Shown: positions 39,800 through 49,751, counted from the stretch's first letter. The stretch: 64,000 nucleotides of DNA from Sphingomonas sp. HMP9 (GCF_013374115.1 NZ_AP022673.1:3808501-3872500); one strand, 5' to 3'. The notes: generated from the letters alone by a model not told the origin. Numbers and translations: made by a program.

Positions 39800-39849
39800 C
39801 GATCAGGGCGAACGAGGTGGGAGGGAAGGTCGCGGTCATGCCTTTCAGC

Positions 39850-41205
39850 TTACGCCAGCATGCCCAGCGGGTTCTCGACGAGATGCTTGAACGCCTTCAT
39901 GAACTGCGCACCGTCCGCACCATCGATCGCGCGGTGATCGAAGCTGCCGGTTGCCGACATAACGGTCGCCACGATCAGTTCGTCGCCCACCACATACGGA
40001 CGCTTCTCGCCCGCGCCGACCGCGAGGATCATCGCCTGGGGTGGGTTGATGACCGCGTCGAACTGCGTGATGCCGAACATGCCCATGTTGCTGATCGAGG
40101 CGGTGCCGCCCTGATATTCCTCGGGCTTCAGCTTGCCGTCGCGGGCACGAGCGGCGAGGTCCTTCATCTGCGTCGAGATCGACGACAGCGAGGCGGTGTC
40201 CGCGCCGACGATGATCGGCGTGATCAGACCCGACGGCGTGCTGACCGCGACCGAGATGTCGGCGCGTGCGAACGTGATCAGCTGGTCGGGCGTGAACATC
40301 ACGTTGCAGCTCGGCACCTGCATGAGTGCGACGGCCTGCGCCTTGATCAGCAGGTCGTTGACCGACAGCTTCACGCCGCGCGATTCGAGGCTCTTGTTCA
40401 GGTCGCCGCGCAGCTTGAGCAGCGCGTCGAGGCGGATGTTCACGGTCAGGTAGATGTGCGGAACGGTCTGCTTCGATTCGGTCAGGCGACGCGCGATCGT
40501 CTTGCGCACGTTGCTGAGCTTGGTCGCCTCGTGCGGGATATCCGGCACGGTCGCAGGCTTGGCGGCCGGTGCGAGCGCGCCAGCAGCGGCAGTCGGCGCA
40601 GCGTCGGTCTTCGCCTCAACGGGTGCCGCACCCGGCTTTGCGCTCTCGACGTCGGCCTTGACGATGCGACCCTTGGGGCCCGAACCTGAGACAGCGCCGA
40701 GATCGATCCCCTTGTCGGCGGCCAGGCGGCGGGCGAGCGGGCTCGCCTTCACGCGGTCACCACTGGCGGGAGCGGATGCGGACGCAGCGCCGGCGTCCGC
40801 GGGACGACCGTGATCCTCAGCCGAAGCCTCGGTCCGCTGGACCGGCTTGGCCTCGCTGCCGGTATTGTTCGGATCCTTGGGGTCGGGCCTGGCTTCCGAT
40901 TCCTTCGCGGCGGGCTCTGGCGTCTCGCTCTTGGTCGGTGCCGACACCGACGACGCATCCTCGCCCTCTTCGGCGATGATCGCGATGACCGTGCCGACCT
41001 TCACATTGTCGGTACCCTCGGCGACGAGGATCTTGACGACGGTGCCTTCATCGACGGCTTCGAATTCCATCGTCGCCTTGTCGGTCTCGATCTCGGCCAT
41101 CAGGTCGCCGGATTTCACGACGTCGCCCTCCTTGATCAACCATTTGGCGAGGGTACCCTCCTCCATGGTCGGGGACAGCGCAGGCATCTTGATCTCGATC
41201 GACAT
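39850..41205 (-). CDS. pdhC: Pyruvate dehydrogenase dihydrolipoamide acetyltransferase (E2)
   Basis: A 451-residue E2: one N-terminal lipoyl domain (lipoyl Lys43 in [15 protein letters not shown]), an acidic/Pro-Ala linker, the peripheral-subunit-binding domain ([29 protein letters not shown]) and the catalytic core with [14 protein letters not shown]. It transfers the acetyl group to CoA. The N-terminal [13 protein letters not shown] is that of the alphaproteobacterial/mitochondrial pyruvate type. ATG at 41205 is preferred over an upstream ATG because the domain begins there. E1 genes are not in the window. Confidence 0.95.
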   Translation of the reverse strand: MSIEIKMPALSPTMEEGTLAKWLIKEGDVVKSGDLMAEIETDKATMEFEAVDEGTVVKILVAEGTDNVKVGTVIAIIAEEGEDASSVSAPTKSETPEPAAKESEARPDPKDPNNTGSEAKPVQRTEASAEDHGRPADAGAASASAPASGDRVKASPLARRLAADKGIDLGAVSGSGPKGRIVKADVESAKPGAAPVEAKTDAAPTAAAGALAPAAKPATVPDIPHEATKLSNVRKTIARRLTESKQTVPHIYLTVNIRLDALLKLRGDLNKSLESRGVKLSVNDLLIKAQAVALMQVPSCNVMFTPDQLITFARADISVAVSTPSGLITPIIVGADTASLSSISTQMKDLAARARDGKLKPEEYQGGTASISNMGMFGITQFDAVINPPQAMILAVGAGEKRPYVVGDELIVATVMSATGSFDHRAIDGADGAQFMKAFKHLVENPLGMLA

Positions 41206-41327
41206 GGATTTCCCCAGGGCGTGACGTAACGGCATGCCTACTCGCGCCCTCGTCCGCTCGGGTCAACCCCGCCGCACTTGCGTATCGACCCGCCGCGGCC
41301 CAATTACCGCCAATAACGGGGGCGAAA

Positions 41328-41783
41328 ATGCGCATTTATCTGGTGGTGATCGACGACAGTCCCGAAGCGGGCATCGCCCTGCGCTTCGCCGCGCGCCGCG
41401 CGGTGAAGACTGGCGGCGGCGTCGAGATCCTGACGGTGATCCCGCCGCAGGAGTTCATCGCGTTCGGCGGCGTCCAGGCGACGATCGAGGAAGAAGCGCG
41501 CCTGCATGCCGAAGGGCTGGTCGCGGGTGCTGCGGGCACGCTGCTGGAGGAGTCCGGCTTACGTCCGTCGATCACCGTGCGTGAAGGCGAGAGCCCGAAG
41601 ATCATCCGCGAGATGATTGCCGCAAACCCGGATATCGCGGCGCTGGTGCTCGGCGCTGCGGCGACCGGTGCCCCAGGCGAGCTCATCGCGCATTTCGCAG
41701 GCACCGATGCGGGCGCGCTACCCGTGCCGGTCATGATAATCCCCGGATCGCTGACCCGCGAGGCGATCGACCGGCTCAGTTGA
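41328..41783 (+). CDS. Universal stress protein (UspA family)
   Basis: A 151-residue UspA-fold protein: YLVVIDDSPEAGIALRFAARRA at the start, then the family C-terminal strand PVPVMIIPGSL. The glycine-rich ATP-binding loop is only partly kept (LGAAATGAPGELIAHFAG), so ATP binding is uncertain. Divergent from pdhC with a 122-base gap. Confidence 0.85.
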   Translation: MRIYLVVIDDSPEAGIALRFAARRAVKTGGGVEILTVIPPQEFIAFGGVQATIEEEARLHAEGLVAGAAGTLLEESGLRPSITVREGESPKIIREMIAANPDIAALVLGAAATGAPGELIAHFAGTDAGALPVPVMIIPGSLTREAIDRLS

Positions 41784-41795
41784 GCGTGGCGGCGT

Positions 41796-42467
41796 TCAAC
41801 TGAGCGCCATCGTCGCGTGCGTGCTCAACAGGCGTTCCACGCTGTCGATCCCGGTCTTCGTCAACTGCAACGCGTCGAGATCGCGGTCCGGCGGCTCGAT
41901 CAGGGACTTGGCCTGCAATACGCGTATCCAGCGACCGAGCGTCGATCGGGACAGGCGCAGCTGGTCGGCAACAAAATCGACGCAGGCGATCCGGCTCTCG
42001 GCTTCTGCGACGTACACGATCAGCAATGTCGTCCAGGCATGATCGGCGAACAAGTCGGACCCAAGCACCGCGTCGCGAGCACGGATGATATCCAGCAAGT
42101 CCTTGGCGCGGCGCCAAAGATGATGAGGCATGCCCCCGCCGTTGATATGGTCGGCCAGGGTAGGCGCGGTGCACAACGTGCCGATCAGTCTTCCCGACTG
42201 CCCGTTGCCGAGTCGCGAAACCTGGACTTCGAGGGTGATGACGTCGCCTTCGCCACCGATATAGCGTTTTCGGATGCGGGCGGAATTGCCGTTAGGCTGC
42301 AATGCGGCAATATGCGTCAGGTTGCGCATGACGTCCTCGGGATGCGTGATCGAGAGGTAGGACACGCCCAAAAGCTGTTTCTGCGTGCGTTGCAGCACCG
42401 TGGCGACCGGTTCGTCTATCGCCAGGATTACACCGTCGCCGTCCGAAACAGAATGGCCAATGATCAT
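41796..42467 (-). CDS. PAS-domain and winged-helix regulator
   Basis: A 223-residue protein: an N-terminal PAS-like domain (VILAIDEPVATVLQRTQKQLLGVSYLSITHPEDV, about residues 10-110) and a C-terminal MarR-like winged helix (IACVDFVADQLRLSRSTLGRWIRVLQAKSLIEPP). It probably senses a small molecule or redox state and binds DNA; targets are unknown. The start at 42467 is supported by AAGGA 8 bases before it and by a promoter at 42493-42521 that would lie inside any longer version. Confidence 0.75.
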   Translation of the reverse strand: MIIGHSVSDGDGVILAIDEPVATVLQRTQKQLLGVSYLSITHPEDVMRNLTHIAALQPNGNSARIRKRYIGGEGDVITLEVQVSRLGNGQSGRLIGTLCTAPTLADHINGGGMPHHLWRRAKDLLDIIRARDAVLGSDLFADHAWTTLLIVYVAEAESRIACVDFVADQLRLSRSTLGRWIRVLQAKSLIEPPDRDLDALQLTKTGIDSVERLLSTHATMALS

Positions 42468-42492
42468 TTTCGGTCCTTGCACGCTCGATCGT

Positions 42493-42521
42493 CTAATAGC
42501 GCTTAGCTTACAAAGTCTCAA
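42493..42521 (-). promoter_or_regulatory. Sigma-70 promoter for the PAS-HTH regulator
   Basis: Minus-strand TTGAGA (42516-42521) and TATTAG (42493-42498), 17 bases apart, with start of transcription near 42486, about 20 bases before the ATG at 42467. The region is locally AT-rich. Confidence 0.5.
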
Positions 42522-42636
42522 ACATCTGATCGGTTCATTTTTTAATAACATCTTGGTGTCGCGGCAAATTATCGGGCCGTTACAATTGCAGCGCTACCCT
42601 CTTGAGCGCGACGCGAGATCAGGCCACGATGCGTGC

Positions 42637-43926
42637 ATGCCTATTTTTGCCGTTCCGCTGCTTCTCGCCGCCGCCGCCCCTTATCCTGCTCCATCGCCGG
42701 TTCGCCTGAAGGCGGACGTCACCACGATGGTCGGCTTCGGTACGCGGCACACCGCGTCGATCACCACCGACCCGAAACGCGGTATCGGTGCCGCCCGCAA
42801 CTGGGCCGCCAGCCGGTTCCAGGCGATCGCTGCGACGTGCGGCGGTTGCATCACCGTCGATCGTATTTCGCGCCGCTTCACGGGCCCGCGTGCACCGACC
42901 GGCGTCATCGTGGAGGATGTGCTCGGCATCCAGAAGGGCCGCGATCCGAACCGCGTCGTTATCGTCGGCGCGCATATCGACAGTCGTGTCACCGACGTGA
43001 TGAACGTCACCTCCGATGCGCCCGGCGCGAACGACAATGCGTCGGGCGTCGCGCTGGTGCTGGAGGCGGCGCGCTTGCTGTCGCAACGCCAGTTCGACGC
43101 GACAATCGTGTATGCCGTGTTCTCCGGCGAGGAGCAGGGCCTGTGGGGTGCCGAACTGCTCGCCGACACCGCGAAGGCGCGCGGCTGGCAAGTGTCTGCG
43201 ATGCTCAACAACGATATCGTCGGCAATACGGTGGGGCAGGGCGGCGTACGCGTCGCCGACACGGTACGCGTATTCTCGGAAGGCATCCGCGCATCGGAGG
43301 ATCTGGTCGCCCAGCAGGGGCGCCGCGCGGAGGGGGGCGAGGATGACGGCCCCAGTCGTGCGCTGGCCAAGGCGATCGACGGCATCGCCGTGGGCATTCC
43401 CGGCGGCCTCGATGTCATAATCGATCGCCGGCCGGACCGGTTCGGTCGTGGCGGCGATCACGAACCTTTCCTGAAGCTTGGCTATCCCGCGGTACGGTTC
43501 TCGGTGGCGGCGGAGAATTGGGATCGCCAGCATCAGGATCTGCGCACCGAACAGGGCGTGCTCTACGGTGATACGATCGAGGGTATGGACTTCCCGTATC
43601 TCGCCAAGGTCACCGCGATCAACGTCGCGACGCTGTCGCGGATCGCCAGCGCACCTGCTGCGCCCGAAGACGTGTCGATCGCCGGCGCGCTGTCCCGCGA
43701 CACGACGGTGAAGTGGACTGCGGTACCGGGCGCCGCCGGCTACCGCGTCCGGTGGCGTCGCAACGACGCCCAGACCTGGGCGGAGACCCGCGACGTTACC
43801 GGGACCGGGACGGTCCTGACGCAGGTGCCGGTCGACGACAATTTCGTCGGCGTCTCCGCGCTTTCGGCCATTGGCGCGGAAAGCCTGGTCAGCTTCGCGG
43901 GACGCGACCGCCGGCCGACCCGGTAA
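42637..43926 (+). CDS. Exported M28-family zinc peptidase
   Basis: A 429-residue peptidase with a short signal-like N-terminus (MPIFAVPLLLAAAAPYP). The two-zinc site can be read: GAHIDSR, GANDNASG, SGEEQGLWG, NNDIVGN and GGDHEPFLKLGYPAVRF. The C-terminal ~90 residues (VKWTAVPGAAGYRVRWRR) look like a fibronectin-III-type domain. It probably trims peptides outside the inner membrane. The longer upstream frame crosses the divergent regulator's promoter and is not used. Confidence 0.87.
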   Translation: MPIFAVPLLLAAAAPYPAPSPVRLKADVTTMVGFGTRHTASITTDPKRGIGAARNWAASRFQAIAATCGGCITVDRISRRFTGPRAPTGVIVEDVLGIQKGRDPNRVVIVGAHIDSRVTDVMNVTSDAPGANDNASGVALVLEAARLLSQRQFDATIVYAVFSGEEQGLWGAELLADTAKARGWQVSAMLNNDIVGNTVGQGGVRVADTVRVFSEGIRASEDLVAQQGRRAEGGEDDGPSRALAKAIDGIAVGIPGGLDVIIDRRPDRFGRGGDHEPFLKLGYPAVRFSVAAENWDRQHQDLRTEQGVLYGDTIEGMDFPYLAKVTAINVATLSRIASAPAAPEDVSIAGALSRDTTVKWTAVPGAAGYRVRWRRNDAQTWAETRDVTGTGTVLTQVPVDDNFVGVSALSAIGAESLVSFAGRDRRPTR

Positions 43927-43980
43927 CCGCACGTCCGCCCGACCATCTGCCGCCCTGGCATCGGTAGGTCATGCGGCGGG

Positions 43981-46353
43981 TCATGCGGCGGCCGAGGCTC
44001 TCCAGCGCCCGTTTGCCAGCGCGCACGCCTGTTCGCAGGGCATGGGGCGGCCTAAATAAAAGCCCTGGACGTTGGTGCAGCCGATCGCCTGCGCCATGCG
44101 GTGCTCGGCTTCGGTCTCGACGCCCTCGGCCGTCGTGCTGATGTCGAGGCTGTTGGCGAGCGCGATCACCGCGTGGACGATAGCGACCGCTTCGCGCATC
44201 CCGGCGGCGGCATCGCGGACGAAGCTTCGGTCGATCTTGATCGACGAGAACCGCGTGCGGCTGAGATAGCCCAGCGAGGAATGGCCAACGCCAAAATCGT
44301 CGAGGCTGAGCCGGACGCCCAGATCGAGCAGGCGCTCGAGGACCTTGGTCGCGCCGAGAGCCTCGGTCAGGAACACACCCTCGGTGACCTCGAGTTCGAG
44401 GCGATCCGCGGACAGGCCGGTGTTCGCCAGCGCGGACGTGACCGTCGTTACGAAATTGGGGTTCTGGAGCTGGTCGGCGGATACGTTGACCGCGACGCGG
44501 ATGTCGGACGGCCATTTCGCCGCTTCCTCGCACGCGGTGCGCAGCGCCCACGCCCCGATCGGCGCGATCAGGCGCGCGTCTTCGGCGAGCGGGATGAACT
44601 TCTCGGGTGCGATGATCCCGAATCGTGGGCTCGTCCAGCGCAGCAGCGCCTCGAACGCGACGAGCGTTTCGCCGCGGGCATCGACCACCGGCTGATAGTC
44701 GAGGTGCATCTCGCCATTCTCGAGTGCGGTGCGAAGCGCCATTTCGAGGACGCGCCGCTCCTCTGCCTTCACGTGCAGTTCGGGCTCGTAGGTGCGATAC
44801 ACCCCGCGGCCGGCGTCCTTGGCACGGTAGAGCGCGAGATCGGCAGAGCGGACGAGCATCTCCGCGGTGCGCCCGTCGCGCGGGCCGATCGCGATGCCGA
44901 CGCTGGCACCGATGTACAGCGTATGCGCGTCGATCTCATAGGGTTGCGACAGCGTCTCGATGATCCGCCGTGCAAGGTCCTCGATCGCGCCGGCGTCGCT
45001 CGCACCCCGCACGATGACCGCGAACTCGTCGCCGCCGAGGCGCCCGCACAGGCTCCCGTCCGCCATCAACGTCTCAAGCCGCTCGGACACGCAACCCAGC
45101 AGGCGATCGCCGATCGGATGGCCCAGCGTATCGTTGACCGCCTTGAACCGGTCGAGATCGAGCATCATGAACGCGTAGCGCCCGCCCCGGGCGTCGGCGT
45201 CCGCCATCGTCCTGACGAGCGTCTCGTTGATCATCAGCCGGTTGGGCAGCCCGGTCAGCACGTCGAACCGCGCCATCCGGTTGATCCGGTCTTCCGCCGC
45301 GCGCAACTCGGTGATGTCGGACGTAACGCCGCGAAATCCGTAAAATTCCCCATCGTCGCCGAACCGGGGGGAGGCGGCGATTTCCCACCATCGATCCTGC
45401 CCGTTGATCGTCACCGGCAGGCGGACGTCGCGGAAGCTGTCGCGACGGCGCAATTTCTCGGCAAGCGTCCGCAGTTCGGGCGCGAACGCTCCACTATCCC
45501 AGCCCGGACCGGCCAGCAGTTGCAGCAACGGCATGCCGTCGATCTCGCCAGGTTCGAGCCCGCACGCGACCGCGAATCGCGACGATGCGCGAACGATCCG
45601 GCGCATCGCGTCGGTCTCCCACAGCCAGTCCGCGCCGGTATCCTCGAACTCGCGCAGGAGCAGGCTCACGGTCTCGTCGCGTTCGTTCAGCACGATCTCG
45701 TTGGCGCGGATCAGGACGAGCGCACGGGCGCGGCTGATGCATCCCGCCATCAGCAAAAGGGTGAAACCCAGGATCCCGAACGCTGCCGAGGTCGTACCCG
45801 CGATCAGCAGTTGGATGACCATCGACGCGCCAAGATAACCCAGGAAGATCAGCGTCGCGAGCGCAAGCGGCGCCATCGCGAACGCCGCAGCCGTCATCAA
45901 CAGGGTCAGCGTGATGCCTAGCCCGGCAGTCGTGCCCGAGGGCGCGTGCGTACAGAACAGGATCGGTACGCACGACCAGCCTAGCCCGAGCGCCAGACCC
46001 TCCCACCCCGTTCTGCGCAGGTCGCGGACGCTCGCCTGGCTTTCACCGATGTGGGGGACCGCCAGACGACGAAACCCGACCGAGACGGCAATCGCGACGA
46101 GCAACGCGGACCATGTGGTGATCTGCCATGCCGGAATGGTCGCGCTGACCAGGAACCCGGTTACCAGTATCGCCGCCAAATTGGCGGAGAGCAGGCCCAG
46201 CGCCATCTTGCGTCCGGCGAACAACTGCGCAGCACGGATACGGCTCCATTCGACATGGTCCGCCCCGCCGCCGCGAAGCCCCAATAGTCTGGGGAGATCG
46301 GCGGTCACGTGGCGTGACGGAGAAGGCGATGCAGGGCTCACGGCGTCGGTCAT
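43981..46353 (-). CDS. Membrane-bound GGDEF-EAL cyclic-di-GMP protein with PAS domain
   Basis: A 790-residue protein: about 6 N-terminal membrane helices (residues ~50-215), a PAS domain (~235-365), GGDEF (~375-530, intact LGGDEFAV) and EAL (~545-780, with EALLRW, NVSADQLQ, and DDFGVGHSSLGYL). Both catalytic sites look intact, so it may make or break cyclic-di-GMP depending on signals. It follows the acyl-AMP ligase gene by 156 bases. Confidence 0.93.
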   Translation of the reverse strand: MTDAVSPASPSPSRHVTADLPRLLGLRGGGADHVEWSRIRAAQLFAGRKMALGLLSANLAAILVTGFLVSATIPAWQITTWSALLVAIAVSVGFRRLAVPHIGESQASVRDLRRTGWEGLALGLGWSCVPILFCTHAPSGTTAGLGITLTLLMTAAAFAMAPLALATLIFLGYLGASMVIQLLIAGTTSAAFGILGFTLLLMAGCISRARALVLIRANEIVLNERDETVSLLLREFEDTGADWLWETDAMRRIVRASSRFAVACGLEPGEIDGMPLLQLLAGPGWDSGAFAPELRTLAEKLRRRDSFRDVRLPVTINGQDRWWEIAASPRFGDDGEFYGFRGVTSDITELRAAEDRINRMARFDVLTGLPNRLMINETLVRTMADADARGGRYAFMMLDLDRFKAVNDTLGHPIGDRLLGCVSERLETLMADGSLCGRLGGDEFAVIVRGASDAGAIEDLARRIIETLSQPYEIDAHTLYIGASVGIAIGPRDGRTAEMLVRSADLALYRAKDAGRGVYRTYEPELHVKAEERRVLEMALRTALENGEMHLDYQPVVDARGETLVAFEALLRWTSPRFGIIAPEKFIPLAEDARLIAPIGAWALRTACEEAAKWPSDIRVAVNVSADQLQNPNFVTTVTSALANTGLSADRLELEVTEGVFLTEALGATKVLERLLDLGVRLSLDDFGVGHSSLGYLSRTRFSSIKIDRSFVRDAAAGMREAVAIVHAVIALANSLDISTTAEGVETEAEHRMAQAIGCTNVQGFYLGRPMPCEQACALANGRWRASAAA

Positions 46354-46509
46354 AGATCAGCTTGGTTATCAGATGGTTCTTATCAACCGTCGTGACTGCA
46401 ATTTAGTTCGATCTGGATCAATCCACGCGGTCGCGTACGTCCTCGCACAGTTTCCTTCGCGTGTCAGCGGCGGCGGCGTGTACCGCTGCCCATCTCGGGC
46501 AGGGCGGTC

Positions 46510-48273
46510 TCAGGCTGCGATGTCGTACGGCTTGATGTCGCCGCTCAGATACAGGTTGCGCGCCTTGGCACGGCTGAGCTTGCCCGACGACGTACGCGGC
46601 AATGTGCGCGGCGGGATCAGTTCGATCAGGCAGTTCATGCCCGTCACCGAACGCACCCGCTCGCGGATCTCGTCGCGCAGGCGCAGACGTTCGGCTTCGT
46701 CCGAGCTGCGGCACTGGACCAGCACGGCAGGGGTTTCCTCACCGCCCGGCGTGGTGATCGCGAATGCGGCGATGTCGCCGGCCTTGAACCCGGGCAGCTG
46801 TTCCACTGCCCATTCGATGTCCTGCGGCCAGTGGTTCTTGCCATTGACGATGATCATGTCCTTGGCGCGGCCGACGATGTAGATGTAGCCGTCGGACATA
46901 TAGCCCATGTCGCCGGTATCGAGCCAACCGTCCGCCATGCACGCTTCGGTCGCCGCATCGTCGCGGAAATAGCCGACCATCACCGACTTGCCGCTGCACC
47001 ATACCTTGCCGATCGCGCGCTCGGGAAGCGGCGTGCCGTCCTCTTCGCGAATCTCGATCCGCATGTCGCGAACGGGCTTGCCGCAATTGACGATCGCGCG
47101 ATACCGCTGCGGACGGTCACCACCACGGCTGCCACCGGACAGCTGGGTTTCCTCGACCAGCTCGACGCGGATGCCCTCGCCCGGCGGCATCAGCGACACC
47201 GCGAGCGTCGCTTCGGCGAGCCCATAGCTCGGCAGGAACGCGCTGGCCTTGAAGCCCGCATCGGCAAACGCATCGACGAACGACTGCATGACGTCGGGGC
47301 GGATCATGTCGGCACCGTTGCCCGCCACGCGCCAACGCGACAGGTCGAACCGGTCGCTCGCCTTGGTCTGGCTCGACATGCGGCGTGCGCAGATATCGTA
47401 GCCGAAGGTCGGCGAATAGCTGAGCGTCGTGCCCGTGTTGCGGCTGATCAGATCGAGCCAGGCGAGCGGACGCCGCGCGAAATCCTCGGTATTGAGATAG
47501 TCGGTCGAGACCTGGTTGGCGATCGGCGACAGGAAACAGCCGACCAGCCCCATGTCGTGATACCAGGGCAGCCACGAGACGCAGCGATCGGTGTCGCAGA
47601 CTTCCATGCCGTGGCTATGCGCGGCGAGATTGTTCAGAAGCGCTGCGTGCGTGATGACGACGCCGTGCGGAAAACGCGTCGAGCCGCTCGAATATTGCAG
47701 ATACGCGATGTCGTCCGGCTTGGCCTCGGGCAGCGTCGCCGCAGGCGCCTCGCGCGTGACGAATTCGGACCAGTCGATCCCGACGGTGCCCGACAGGCGT
47801 GCCGCTTCGCCCGCCATCTGCGCGAGTTCGGGCGGGAAGATCAGCATCTTCGGATCGCAGCTCGCGAGCTGGACGCGGAGCTGCTCGATATACGAATCGC
47901 GGCCACCGAACGACGTCGGCAGCGGCAAGGGCACCGGCCATGCGCCCGCATAGACGACGCCGAAGAACAACGCGGCGAACTCGGGGCCGGTCTCCGCGAC
48001 CAGCGCGATCCGGTCGGCAGGCGCCACGCCGGCGGCGATCAGGCGATCGGCCATCGCGCGCGCATCGGTGCGGAGTTGCGCATAGGGGTAGGGCTGCGAC
48101 AACGTGCCACGCGCGTCGTGGAAATTGAGCCCGCGGCTACCGCTGGCTGCGTAATCGAGCGCTTCGCCCAACGTACCGAAATCGGCGAAGCGGCGCGGCA
48201 GGGCGTCTTCGGTCGGCGTCGCAACGATCGCCGATACGGTCATGCCGTCCTTGTTGGCCGTGTCGGTCGTCAT
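46510..48273 (-). CDS. Fatty acyl-AMP ligase (FadD32-type)
   Basis: A 587-residue adenylate-forming enzyme. The core motif YLQYSSGSTRFPHGVVITH, the WLPWYHDMGLVGCFL motif and GYFRDDAATEACMADGWLDTGDMGY place it with fatty acyl-AMP ligases, which hand acyl-AMP to an acyl carrier protein rather than to CoA. No carrier protein or polyketide synthase is beside it; in sphingomonads such ligases may feed sphingolipid or other lipid synthesis, which is inference. The ATG at 48273 has AGGAAC 7 bases upstream. Confidence 0.9.
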   Translation of the reverse strand: MTTDTANKDGMTVSAIVATPTEDALPRRFADFGTLGEALDYAASGSRGLNFHDARGTLSQPYPYAQLRTDARAMADRLIAAGVAPADRIALVAETGPEFAALFFGVVYAGAWPVPLPLPTSFGGRDSYIEQLRVQLASCDPKMLIFPPELAQMAGEAARLSGTVGIDWSEFVTREAPAATLPEAKPDDIAYLQYSSGSTRFPHGVVITHAALLNNLAAHSHGMEVCDTDRCVSWLPWYHDMGLVGCFLSPIANQVSTDYLNTEDFARRPLAWLDLISRNTGTTLSYSPTFGYDICARRMSSQTKASDRFDLSRWRVAGNGADMIRPDVMQSFVDAFADAGFKASAFLPSYGLAEATLAVSLMPPGEGIRVELVEETQLSGGSRGGDRPQRYRAIVNCGKPVRDMRIEIREEDGTPLPERAIGKVWCSGKSVMVGYFRDDAATEACMADGWLDTGDMGYMSDGYIYIVGRAKDMIIVNGKNHWPQDIEWAVEQLPGFKAGDIAAFAITTPGGEETPAVLVQCRSSDEAERLRLRDEIRERVRSVTGMNCLIELIPPRTLPRTSSGKLSRAKARNLYLSGDIKPYDIAA

Positions 48274-48369
48274 CGCAGTTCCTGCCTTGGTTCGTCGCGG
48301 CACTCGCGCACCACGCCTATCTTCAGTCTAGCCGTTCAACTTCGGGTGCCAGTGTGGCACAATGATGGC

Positions 48370-49083
48370 GTGACCGATGATAGCCACAGCGAAAGCACCG
48401 CGTTTTCACCGTCGCTGGACGCCGGCGACCAGGAAAACGACGCGTGCGGCAATGGCGGCAATGGCGGCGGCAGCCGGCGTGGTGGCAAGAGCTGGGGCAA
48501 AGGCGGCGCCAAGTCCGGCGGCAAGGAGCGCGGCAAGGATCGGGCACGCGAACGTCCTGCACCGAAACCGCTCGACGCCGCGGCGCTGGAGCAGATGGCG
48601 CTGCGCTACGTCGAGCGGTTCGCGACGACGCGGGGGCGGCTGACCGCGTATTTGATGCGCAAGATCCGCGAGCGGGGCTGGGACGGGGGCACCGGCGCCG
48701 CGCTGGCCGAGCCCGGCGAACTGGCGCAGCGTATGGCCGATCTCGGTTATGTCGACGACCGCGCCTTCGCCGAACAACGGGCTGCTGCGATGCAGCGACG
48801 CGGGCTGGGGGCACGGCGTGTCGCCGGGGCGTTTAGAGAGGCGGGCATCGACGAAGGCGACGCCGAGTCGATCGCGCCGGCGATCGCCGACCGTGCGATC
48901 GAATCAGCGCTCGCCTTCGCGCGGCGCAAACGAATCGGGCCCTACGGCACGGGCGAAGGCGACCGGAAACTTCATGAGAAACAGCTCGCGGCGATGCTTC
49001 GGGCGGGTCACCGTTTCGATCTGGCACGCAAAATTGTTGCTGCACCGCCGTCCGACACCCCCGAATCGATCGATTTCGACTGA
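48370..49083 (+). CDS. recX: RecX-family RecA regulator with Gly-rich N-terminal extension
   Basis: A 237-residue protein. From about residue 75 it has the RecX three-helix repeats (MALRYVERFATTRGRLTAYLMRKIRERG ... MADLGYVDDRAFAEQRAAAMQRRGLGARRVAGAFREAGI). RecX dampens RecA filaments. Before it lies a ~65-residue extension rich in Gly, Lys, Arg and Ser, absent from most RecX. GTG at 48370 is the start that fits the frame; upstream is antisense to the acyl-AMP ligase. recA is not adjacent. Confidence 0.82.
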   Translation: MTDDSHSESTAFSPSLDAGDQENDACGNGGNGGGSRRGGKSWGKGGAKSGGKERGKDRARERPAPKPLDAAALEQMALRYVERFATTRGRLTAYLMRKIRERGWDGGTGAALAEPGELAQRMADLGYVDDRAFAEQRAAAMQRRGLGARRVAGAFREAGIDEGDAESIAPAIADRAIESALAFARRKRIGPYGTGEGDRKLHEKQLAAMLRAGHRFDLARKIVAAPPSDTPESIDFD

Positions 49084-49175
49084 GGATCGCAAGGATTCGT
49101 TGCGGCTGCGACGAACCGTGCTAGCAAGGCGTTCAGGGGTGTAACAATGCGTAACGACACGCAGCAGGTGCTGAC

Positions 49176-49751
49176 ATGCCGGTAGAGGTGGGGCCAGTGG
49201 AAGCGGGACCGACGATGCTCGAGGGCGTCGGCGCCGCAGAAACGCGCGCGATCGGCGGCGTCATCAAATGGTTCGACGTGACGCGCGGGTTCGGCTTCGC
49301 GGTGGCGGACGACGCAACGGTCGGCGATATCCTGGTGCACTTCTCCGTCCTGCAACCGCACGGTCGCCGAAGCCTTCCCGAAGGTACGCGGGTCGAGACC
49401 CTGTCGGTGCAACGCGGCCGCGGGTTCCAGGCGCGCGAGATCCTGTCGATCGACCTGACCAACGCGGTCGAGGAACCGGTCCGGGCACCGATATCGCCAG
49501 ACCGGATCGATCCGATCGCAATGATCGACGCGGCGGGCCCGTTCGAGGCGGCGTCGGTGAAATGGTTCAACCGGTTGAAGGGCTATGGCTTTCTGGTACG
49601 GGGTGCCGATGGCAGCGACATCTTCGTCCACATGGAAACGCTACGCCGCGCCGGGATCGAGACGGTCGAACCCGATCAGCCGCTCCGCGCACGCGTCGTC
49701 GAAGGGCGTAAAGGGCCACTTGCCGTCGCGGTCGAAGAGGATCTTGGATGA
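49176..49751 (+). CDS. Double cold-shock-domain protein
   Basis: A 191-residue protein with two cold-shock domains: GGVIKWFDVTRGFGFAVADD...DILVHFSVL (about 27-92) and ASVKWFNRLKGYGFLVRGADGSDIFVHMETL (about 127-190). Each keeps RNP1-like (KGYGFL, RGFGFA) and RNP2-like (DIFVH, DILVH) motifs, so it likely binds single-stranded nucleic acid. This fused form is common in alphaproteobacteria. The DUF192 gene overlaps its stop by 4 bases. Confidence 0.92.
   Translation: MPVEVGPVEAGPTMLEGVGAAETRAIGGVIKWFDVTRGFGFAVADDATVGDILVHFSVLQPHGRRSLPEGTRVETLSVQRGRGFQAREILSIDLTNAVEEPVRAPISPDRIDPIAMIDAAGPFEAASVKWFNRLKGYGFLVRGADGSDIFVHMETLRRAGIETVEPDQPLRARVVEGRKGPLAVAVEEDLG

Noticed and set aside
42385-42636. Longer N-terminus for the M28 peptidase
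   Set aside because: It runs opposite the PAS-HTH gene and its promoter; the ATG at 42637 gives a signal-like N-terminus.
46831-48369. Long upstream extension of recX
   Set aside because: It is antisense to the acyl-AMP ligase gene; only the part from the GTG at 48370 fits RecX and its extension.
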